A stretch of 64,000 nucleotides of DNA, from assembly GCA_028583605.1 (NCBI GenBank), contig CM053337.1, positions 21,568,264-21,632,263 on the forward strand, given 5' to 3'. Made by a program: the position numbers and the translations under genes. The notes under the pieces are model-generated. The model had not been told where the DNA came from, ran no database searches, and saw only the letters and a list, made by a program, of their open reading frames with translations. The DNA is from Dastarcus helophoroides (taxonomy: Eukaryota; Arthropoda; Insecta; Coleoptera; Bothrideridae). This document shows, piece by piece, positions 28,810 to 64,000 of this stretch; within the stretch, counting starts at the first letter, position 1, and every line of letters starts with the position of its first letter.

Positions 28810-30603
28810 TCAGTTCCAATCAGTCACTTCGCCACTATATTTGCATAGTCTGTACATGTGTACCACTTTCATTTTACTCCTGGAGCTACGCTGGATCCTG
28901 TATACCAAGTCGTTGATCCTCTTCAGCACTTTGTACGGCCCTTCCCAAGATGGCGTAAGCTTCGGCGAAACTCCTTTCTTTCGCTGAGGGTTGTATAGCC
29001 ATACCAATTCGCTAAAACCACCATGGTTGGCATTTATGTCATACCTTGTCTTCATCCGGTCCGTCGCCAAATTGATCTTCGTCCACACAAGGGTATGCGT
29101 CTCCAATATCGCTTCCCTTAAGTCGTCTACGAAACCCATCATCTCCTTGGGAATATCCCTTGGTGATACAAATACCAAGTCACACGAAAGCCGCAGTTCC
29201 CTCCCGAAGATCACTTTTGCCGGAGTCATATTTGTAGCTTCATGAGTTGCCGCGCGATAGGCCATCAGAAACAGTGGTAGATGTCGATCCCAGTCTGTCT
29301 GATGTTTGGAAACGACCTTCGAAAGGTGTTCCTCTAAGGTCCTGTTAAATCTCTCCACCATTCCGTCAGACTGTGAATGAAGAGGTGTTGTTCGAGTTTT
29401 CCTTATTCCAAGAAGACGACATACCTCTTGGAAAACCCCCGATTCAAAGTTCCTTCCCTGGTCCGAGTGTAGTTCCAAGGGAACACCAAATCGACAGATG
29501 AAGTTGTCCACAAGAACCCTTGCGACTGTGGTGGCTTCCTGGTTCGGGATGGCATAAGCTTCAGGCCATTTACTGAAATAATCCATGGCCACCAGGATGT
29601 ACTTGTTTCCATCGTCTGAAGCTGGGAATGGTCCTGCCACATCGATTGCAATTCTTTCAAATGGAGCTCCCACATTATATTGCCTCAGGGCCCCTTTGGT
29701 TCTTGTACGAGGACCCTTGGATGCAGCACAGGTGACACATTTCCGACACCACCGCTCGACGTCCTCCCTGCAGTTAACCCAATAGAACCGTTTTCGTACC
29801 TTCTCCAGGGTCTTGTTCATCCCTAGATGTCCACCAGAGGTCCCATTGTGCACCTCCCACAAGACCTGTGGAATCTTCTCCTGAGGCACCACCAACTGCA
29901 AGTTGACGCGCTTTCCATCCGCGCTTTCCCATGCTCTCTTCAGCACCCCGGCGTCTACCTGGAGGGATTTCCATTGGGCCCACAAATTCTTAAGAGCTAG
30001 ACTTCTGTCGGAAACCTTTTGCCATTCAGGTCTATCTCCAGCTTCTTTCCATTCCAATATGGGTCTGATATCAGCGTTGCTCCTCTGTAGCTTCCGAACA
30101 ACAGTCCATTCATCTTCTGACTGAAAAGAAGTGACCCTTATATCCACCATGTCCTTATGGTTCTCAACTCGTCTGCAATGTTTGCAATCCCCACAAAGTC
30201 TTCTGGACAAAGCGTCAGCGTTGTTATGCTGTCGTCCCGGTCGATGATGCACCTTAAAGTGATACTGCTGAAGCCTTTCTAACCATCTAGTCGTCTGCCC
30301 CTCTGCGTTCTTAATTCGGAGTAACCAGGAGAGCGCCGAATGATCTGTCTTGATGAGGAATTCTTGCCTATACAAGTACTTGTGGAAGTGTTCCACGGCC
30401 TTCACTATCGCAAGAAGTTCCTTCCTGGTGGTGCAGTAATTCCTCTCTGGCTTCGTCAGGATCTTGCTGTAATTTTCGATAACTCTTTCTTCGCCGCCTT
30501 GAACTTGGGATAGCACAGCCCCAATGCCGACGTTGCTGGCGTCTGTGTCTAACACAAATTTTCCATTTTGCCGAGGATAAGCCAAGATAGGGCTTGTGCA
30601 CAA
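28810..30603 (-). CDS. gypsy Pol remnant: RNase H and integrase (597 codons, intact)
   Basis: The open frame in fact extends upstream of the first ATG to about 30670. Order: end of RT/connection, RNase H (TDASNVGIGAVLSQ, then ELLAIVKAVEHF and TDHSALSWLL; residues ~15-135), spacer, integrase HHCC zinc domain (H..HLGMNKT...C..C; ~255-300), DDE core with D in IAIDVAGPFP, D in HSDQGRNFES and E in DGMVERFNRT (~320-430), and a GPY/F-type C-terminal module (SPKLTPSWEGPYKVLKR; ~545-580). All catalytic residues are present. Without RT and protease the element is not autonomous. The next LTR starts 30 bp after the stop. Confidence 0.9.
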   Translation of the reverse strand: MCTSPILAYPRQNGKFVLDTDASNVGIGAVLSQVQGGEERVIENYSKILTKPERNYCTTRKELLAIVKAVEHFHKYLYRQEFLIKTDHSALSWLLRIKNAEGQTTRWLERLQQYHFKVHHRPGRQHNNADALSRRLCGDCKHCRRVENHKDMVDIRVTSFQSEDEWTVVRKLQRSNADIRPILEWKEAGDRPEWQKVSDRSLALKNLWAQWKSLQVDAGVLKRAWESADGKRVNLQLVVPQEKIPQVLWEVHNGTSGGHLGMNKTLEKVRKRFYWVNCREDVERWCRKCVTCAASKGPRTRTKGALRQYNVGAPFERIAIDVAGPFPASDDGNKYILVAMDYFSKWPEAYAIPNQEATTVARVLVDNFICRFGVPLELHSDQGRNFESGVFQEVCRLLGIRKTRTTPLHSQSDGMVERFNRTLEEHLSKVVSKHQTDWDRHLPLFLMAYRAATHEATNMTPAKVIFGRELRLSCDLVFVSPRDIPKEMMGFVDDLREAILETHTLVWTKINLATDRMKTRYDINANHGGFSELVWLYNPQRKKGVSPKLTPSWEGPYKVLKRINDLVYRIQRSSRSKMKVVHMYRLCKYSGEVTDWN

Positions 30604-30611
30604 GGCGGACT

Positions 30612-30953
30612 TTAGCTTTCGGAAAGTAGTGTCACAATCGGGAGTCCAGACATACGGCCTTCTACCTTCCGTTCTTTTTCTTGTCGTCTTCGTTTTTCAT
30701 CTTGTCGTCTTCGTTCTTCATCTTGTCGTCTTCGTTCTTCCTCCCGTTCTTTTTCTTGTTGTCTTCTTTCTTCATCTTGTCGTCTTCGTTCTTCCTCCTG
30801 TTCTTTTTCTTGTCGTCTTCGTTCTTCCTCCTGTTCTTTTTCTTGTCGTCTTTCTTCTGCTTGGTCTTTAAACATTGCTAATAACGCTTGCATTTGCTGT
30901 TCCATTTTGGCCGATTTTAATCTCGTATCCCTAAAGCGTAGTAGAATGTTCAA
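30612..30953 (-). pseudogene. gypsy Gag N-terminal remnant with EERRRQ repeats
   Basis: Begins MNILLRF or, more likely, at the internal MEQQMQALLAMFKDQAEERR. It then runs into a highly charged EERRRQ/EKEQ coiled-coil made of a ~33-bp tandem DNA repeat (30675-30860). The frame leaves Gag at about 30670, where it meets the Pol sequence in a different frame. That point is the junction of the internal deletion. Truncated Gag, no capsid or zinc knuckle. Confidence 0.75.
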
Positions 30954-31091
30954 GATTTTACTTGACGCGCCTCGTATAACTATTTAACAGTTTATAACGT
31001 CCGAGATAACGTCAACTAAGGCACCTGGCAGGAATTTTTTTTCTTGAGTAATAAAGCACAATCCACGAATAATTCCGCTTCTGACACCAGA

Positions 31092-31437
31092 TGTTACGGG
31101 CTTATCGGTTCGAATTGATTACATTTGATGGATTATTCCCACTTTATTACCAAACTTAACTTGGATCACCACAATTGAACAATTAACTTACTTATTATTA
31201 ACTTCTAGTAACTCACTAATTACACTTACGAGGGAAAGCTGACCGCCTTTTATAGTTTTGGCCCCCGGCTTCTAGAACTTTTCGGCAAATAAGGCTTATC
31301 GTTCCCGAAATTTCTGGAACGCTTATCTGCTATTTGTTTCGTTATCGCGGCCGCTTTCCCCTCATCAGATCCTTCTAGAAACTTTTTTTATTTACTAAAT
31401 TATACAATTCTATTCCATCTATTTACATTGCGTTACA
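31092..31437 (-). repeat. 5' LTR of the gypsy element
   Basis: In element sense it starts TGTAACGCAATG, carries CTATAAAAGGCGG as promoter, and ends CCCGTAACA. The primer binding site follows at 31089 downward. Confidence 0.88.
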
Positions 31438-32630
31438 ATATTTATGAATTCTGGAGGCTGTACGAAGTTGGTCAGGGCCAGGTAGTTGTGATAAAGTTTG
31501 GATATTTTTTTTAGAATTCCAAATTTAAGTTTCTTTTACGTGTCAATGCTGCTTTAAATTTTGATTCTGAATATTTAATATTTTTTCCAGATTTTAAATT
31601 CAACCTTGCCTCTTCTCCCCAAAATCTCGAGAAGTTTTTTTATAAATTTTAAATTTCTTTTCTATAATTCCCGGTTACGACTATGACGCCATACTTCAAC
31701 AGAAAAACCTAATTTAGGACGGCTTAATTCTAAAAGGACGTAGGCCACTGAAAACGTATAAACGACTTCCCTGGGCAATTGACATTAAAAACAAACAAAA
31801 ATTGAAAAAAATAAAATTATTTAAAAAATCACATTTTTGAGTTTAGAGTTGAATCGGTTTCCAGGATACTTTTGAAACCTGGATATTAGGTTCGAAATTT
31901 TGCAGGAAATAAAAATTTCTAAAAAAAATCGAAATTTCGGGTTTGCGATGAGAATTTTACGGAAAAATTAAAAAATTCCAAGTGTGGGTAAATTTTGAAG
32001 AAAAAGTTAAAATTTCGAGAAAATTGTCGAAATAATTTTAACAGCTTTAGGTTCAATTGTCGCAATAAGAGAAAAAATTAAAATTGCAAGTTTTGAATTG
32101 AAGTTTAAAAAAAAATGAGAATGTGCAAAAAAACGTAGACTCGATGCTCTAAAAAGTGTCTTAGAATTTGAAAATCTAAAAATATATTTTGCTTATTACT
32201 AAATTTTCGACTTTGCTAGCTACTTATTTAATTTAATTTAATATATAATTTATTGTTATGGTAAATGACGGTAAAAAAACTTCAGAAAACATAATAACAA
32301 TTGTATATTTTCATACAACATAATTACATTTATTTTTACAATTAAACATTAATTGAAAAATTATATCGTTCTTATTCGATTGGCAATATTGACAATCGCG
32401 ATAAATCCAAGTTTATAAAAAACTCAACAATGTAATACTTCTATCGAGGGCTCTTAGCACTTCTTCATAACCTTGCTGTTAGAATAGAAGCTGCCTGGCA
32501 ATAATTCAACAATAGGTTATACACTTTATATTTCGAAATAATGTATCTTACAATTTACAGTATTTTATAAACTTAACTAGCATACCAATGATTTATCACC
32601 GAATTTATAAAATGTACACAAGAAGGATTC
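31438..32630. other. AT-rich DNA with scattered CGAAATTT motifs
   Basis: No gene or ordered repeat recognised. On the - strand the part next to 32636 would be the 3' UTR of the unassigned exon; ATATAAAG-like sequence is present but no clear AATAAA. Confidence 0.45.
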
Positions 32631-32635
32631 TCGAA

Positions 32636-32885
32636 TTAAGATTTAGATGATAAAATTGTGCCATCAACAACTGGATGGGGCCAAAACAGTATTAGGACTT
32701 CCGCCGGCGTCCAACATTTTTTGGAATGTAAAAAAGACGACATGGTAACTCCTAAAATTATTTTCTTATCTGGAAACTCAGGATTTTGACCTAATGGATG
32801 GTCCATAATAGATCGAATTGCTTGTGTAGTTTGTCCCAAATTATATACCCCAGATTTTAACCCCTTGTGCATTTGGGAGGACCTA
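32636..32885 (-). CDS. unassigned - strand exon, possible terminal exon of another gene
   Basis: The open frame encodes about 80 residues with balanced composition, unlike the satellite frames around it: KGLKSGVYNLGQTTQAIRSI, PEFPDKKIILGVTMSSFLHS, CWTPAEVLILFWPHPVVDGT, then a stop. It is preceded by TTTTAAAATAG, a weak acceptor, so it may be a terminal exon entered in phase 2, or a small single-exon gene starting at the ATG at 32872. It cannot be an extra exon of the ADAMTS-like gene as read, because that gene has already ended in a PLAC domain and stop at 34097 and the phase does not fit. I do not recognise the protein. Confidence 0.4.
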
Positions 32886-32889
32886 TTTT

Positions 32890-34090
32890 AAAATCTATGA
32901 TCACGAATTTATTTCAAACAGAATAGTGATGGTGCTTTTTATTTAAATTAAACATTGTAGAAATTTTCAGCTTCAATTTCACATTTTTGTTTGTTTAAAA
33001 TTTCGCATTCAAGGAGATTTTTGAGAAAAAAGTCGAAATTGGTAGATATTGAGTTGAATATTTTTAGGAAAAATACTGAACTTGATAAAAAAATCGAAAT
33101 TTTGGAAACAATTTAAAGTTACGAAATTAGAACTTTTTTTTTAATATTTGAAAATTACTGCAAAGGTCGAAAAAAATTGAAATTCCCTCCATTCCAAAAA
33201 AATACTCAACATAATTTTATTTTTAGAAATTTTTGGTTTTTCCTACCTGAAGTAGATTTTTTTTAAAAAAGAGAGAACTTTTTCAAAACCTCAAGTTCAA
33301 ATAACAAATTAATAAAAAAGTTAATTAAAATATTAAATGTATTTATTCAATGACTTACTTCTAATAATTATAATATTGAGAAAAAATTGTAAACTTTGGA
33401 CTCGAACAGGATGTATTAAAATCAAGTTGGTCAGTTTTGGAAACAAAAAAAAAATTTTTTTTAATGCTAAATAGTAACTTCGAGAAAAAGCTAGAATTTT
33501 GATAAAACACTGACAATTAAAAAAAAAGAATTTTTTAATTCAAAATTTCTATTTTGCCGAAAGTTTAAATTTAAATATTAAATTCTTCAATTTTTATGTA
33601 AAATATTGGATTAAACTGGTTAAACAAAAGCCCGTCCATTGTAAAAGTAAGGGTAAAAATCTGGTCCGTATGCACTCATTTGACTACAACTCGATACATT
33701 TGTTTAATTACGATGTAAAATCGAAATTTTTTCCTTGAATGGGGTGGAATGTTACATTTTTAAGAGACGAAAACTAGAAATCTATCATTTCTTGTTAAAA
33801 ATAATGGTTTAAGGGTTAAACTAAAATCTAAATAAACGGAAATTCAGTCTTAAATGTTTGGATATAATACTCGACTTAATTAAAGTGTTCGTGAAAGCAA
33901 AGCGTTGAGTTACATCAAAAGTTGGCCAAAAAAAGGAACTTTTAGAACTAGATAAGCTTCTTAAACAATACGTTCAGCTAAAATGATCGTGCTTGATATT
34001 TTTTTAATTTTATTAAATTTGGGGAATTTGAAGTAACTAATACAACTTTGTACAATTCTATCTACTCTTAAGCTAGTTTTATACATGGAA
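32890..34090. other. AT-rich spacer, 3' side of the ADAMTS-like gene
   Basis: No gene seen. On the - strand this holds the 3' UTR of the ADAMTS-like gene; I could not choose a poly(A) signal confidently. Confidence 0.45.
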
Positions 34091-34096
34091 CTTTTT

Positions 34097-62069
<27,973 letters not shown>

Positions 62070-62245
62070 CTAAATAACACGACGAAACTTAAAAAAGACG
62101 AATTTCGAGTGTAACGTCTAATTTGTGAAAAATGTACTTTTGGGAGTTTTGGAATTTCTAGCAAATTTTCTAAATGAAAGTGGAAACTAAGAGAAAAATT
62201 TAAAACTTTTAGAAAAGAATTCAAAATCTTTTTAAATGTTCAAAA
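62070..62245. other. short unique intron DNA
   Basis: AT-rich DNA between the exon and the terminal repeat array; no feature. Confidence 0.4.
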
Positions 62246-62249
62246 TTTG

Positions 62250-64000
62250 GTAGTTAAGTCGAAGATCGAGGAAAAAGGTAAAAATTGTGGTATTTCAATT
62301 GTTTTGTCATGAGATAATTTTTTAAAATGCCTCTTGGACCAACAATGGCAAAATAATTTCATGCTAAAAAGTTGCATATTTTGTGGTTTATCAGTATTGC
62401 ACTTGTTTTCCCATGAAATCTTCTCTAAAGTTCGCAAATGATGTTATGGAGGATCCTGATCAAGATAATTTTGAGTTAAAATGTTGTCCATACGAGAGTT
62501 CATCAGTATTGCGATTGTTTTGCCACAAAACATTCTCTTCTTGGAGAAGCAGATGCAAAAGAATGTTATGGTAAAAATTTGGGCATTTGGTTTTTCATCT
62601 AGTAGTTGTTTCTCAATGAAATCTTTAAAATTAGCAAGATTTTTGAGCTAGATGGTGGAAATTTTAAAGTACATCAGCATTTCAATTGTTGGTTCATGAA
62701 AAAATCTTTAAAAATTCACAAATGCTCTCTTGGAGGTTCAAAGCCAAAAAAATATTGTGTCAAAAAGTTGGGGATTTTGTGGTTCATCAGTACTGTCGTT
62801 GTTTTCCCATGAAATCTTCTCTAAAACTCGCAAATGTTTGGCCTAAAAGTTGGGCACTTGGTAATTCATCAGTATTTAAATTGTTTGTTAACGAAAAATT
62901 CTCTAGAATTCACTTATGTGCTCTTCGAGGTTTATAGGTAAAAAAATATTATGTTAAGAAGTCGAATATTTGGTAATTCATCAGTATTGCAGTTGTTTTT
63001 CTATAAATCCTCTGTAAAATTCGCAAATGTTCTCTTGGTGCATCCGGATCAAAATAATTTTGAGTTAAAATTTTGGTCATTTGGTAGTTCATCAGTATTG
63101 CAATTGTTTTGCCACAAAACATTCTCTTCCTGGAGAGCACAGGCAAAATCATGTTATGTTAAAAAATTGGGTATTCGATGGTTTATTTGGTAGTTGTTTT
63201 GCCATGAAATATCTAAAATTCGCAAATATTTTGAGTTAAAAGTTGGGTATTTACTAGTTCATCAGTATTTTAATTGTTTTTTTACAAAAAATTCTCTTAA
63301 ATTCACAGACGTGCTCTTAGATATCCAAAGCCAAAAAAATATTATGTTAAATTGTTAGGTATTTGGTAATTCATCAGTATTGGAGTCGTTTTCTCTTGAA
63401 ATCTTCTCTAAAATTCGCAAATGCTTTCATGGTGCATTCTGATCAAAATAATCTTGAGTTAAAACTTTTGCTATTTGGCAGTTCATCAGTATTTCAATTG
63501 TTTTGCCACGCAACACTCTCTTTTTGGAAAATCACAGGCAAAATATTGTTATGTTAAGAAGTTGGGCATTTGGTTTTCCATCTGGTAGTTGTTTCCTAAT
63601 GAAATCTTTAAAGTTAGCAAGTTTTTTGAGGTAAATGTTGGGAATTTTAAAGTACATCAGTAATTCCATTGTTTATTCATGAAAAGATCTCTAAAAGTTT
63701 ACAAATGTGCTCTTGGAGATCCAAAGCCAACAAAATAATGTGTTGAAAGGTTGGGGATTTGGTGGTTCATCAGTACTGCAGTTGTTTTTCCTAGAAATCT
63801 TCTCTAAAATTCGCAAATGTTTGACCTAAAAGTTGGGCACTTGGCAACTCATCAGTATTTGAATTGTTTGTTGACGAAAAATTCTCTAAAATTCACAGAT
63901 GTGCTATTGGAGGTTCATAGATAAAAAATATTAGGTTGAGAAGTCGAATATTAGGTAACTCATCAGTATTGCAGTTGTTTTCCTATAAAATCCTCTCTGA
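62250..64000. repeat. complex tandem array, ~110-bp monomers in a ~985-bp higher-order unit
   Basis: Monomers read TTCATCAGTATTGCAATTGT, TTTCCCATGAAATCTTCTCT, AAAATTCGCAAATGCTCTTG, then AGTTAAAAAGTTGGGCATTT, with variants. Ordered variants recur: CTTGGAGGTTCAAAGCCAAA at 62727 and CTTGGAGATCCAAAGCCAAC at 63711; GGCACTTGGTAATTCATCAG at 62856 and GGCACTTGGCAACTCATCAG at 63836. The higher-order period is thus about 980-985 bp. It runs off the right edge of the window, inside the ADAMTS-like gene if the 5' exons lie beyond. Frames on both strands are artefacts. Confidence 0.88.

Larger units (their letters stand above)
28396..31437 (-). mobile_element. Ty3/gypsy LTR retrotransposon, internally deleted
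   Basis: 3042 bp, bounded by TG...CA LTRs at 28396-28779 (3' LTR in element sense) and 31092-31437 (5' LTR). The flanks carry a 4-bp ATAT target duplication (28392-28395 and 31438-31441). In element sense, a polypurine tract AAGGGGGAGGCAG abuts the 3' LTR, and TGGTGTCAGAAGCGG lies 3 nt inside the 5' LTR as a plausible tRNA primer site (Leu-type by resemblance). Only the start of gag and the RNase H/integrase end of pol remain; capsid, protease and most of reverse transcriptase are missing. The two LTRs differ in length (384 and 346 bp) and at many positions. Confidence 0.9.

Noticed and set aside
28628..30871. + strand frames across the gypsy element
   Set aside because: Antisense shadows of Pol and of the Gag coiled-coil repeat.
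62250..64000. Direct repeats with spacers resembling a CRISPR array
   Set aside because: The sequence is eukaryotic; monomers are contiguous and degenerate with a higher-order period, not identical repeats with unique spacers.

Overview
The window is a stretch of AT-rich animal nuclear DNA, most likely from an insect and perhaps a beetle. The evidence is spliced genes with several introns of only 48-103 bp, an Ala/Pro/Ile-rich cuticle-type secreted protein whose intron interrupts the signal peptide, a Ty3/gypsy retrotransposon, hAT-like and Tc1-like relics, and introns filled with simple satellites. I cannot name the species.

Three host genes can be read. (1) A TBC1D31 (WDR67) orthologue lies on the + strand in nine exons between 4700 and 24369. 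Splicing is phase-consistent throughout and gives 903 codons: WD40-type N-terminus, TBC domain, C-terminal coiled coil. (2) A two-exon gene for a small secreted protein with IAP/APIAP repeats lies about 620 bp downstream on the same strand (24989-25611), with a TATA box and an AATAAA signal. (3) A large ADAMTS-like extracellular matrix gene (ADAMTSL1/3 type, probably the relative of Drosophila nolo) lies on the - strand. Nine consecutive exons run from 62069 down to 34097 and encode nine thrombospondin type 1 repeats, one Ig domain and a terminal PLAC domain; its 5' end is outside the window. An unassigned - strand open exon lies at 32636-32885.

Between 28396 and 31437 sits a Ty3/gypsy element on the - strand, with LTRs, PPT, PBS and a 4-bp target duplication. 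A large internal deletion joins the start of gag to the RNase H/integrase end of pol. A related solo or decayed LTR lies near 44488.

Most of the rest is repeat. Much non-coding DNA is made of degenerate units built on GTCGAAATTT followed by A-runs (or the complement), arranged in strand-polarised blocks. Longer-period arrays are a 395-bp G-run satellite (15.3-17.7 kb), a ~1015-bp higher-order repeat (20.1-22.9 kb), a 242-bp satellite with dimeric organisation (40.1-41.6 kb), a 257-bp array (46.5-47.75 kb), a ~1019-bp duplication (47.8-49.8 kb), a 2.4-kb homopyrimidine TCTC block (50.0-52.4 kb) and a ~985-bp repeat that runs off the right end.

The most interesting signal is a set of hammerhead-ribozyme-like motifs (CUGANGA, stem II, GAAA, very short palindromic stem III, stem I) inside dispersed repeats. 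The best, on the - strand at 45637-45701, has every element of a type I hammerhead, including two-part stem I with an internal loop. A second, unrelated repeat family with inverted arms carries a similar motif at about ten places; three copies retain both core strands and stem I. A further example lies at 3662-3706.
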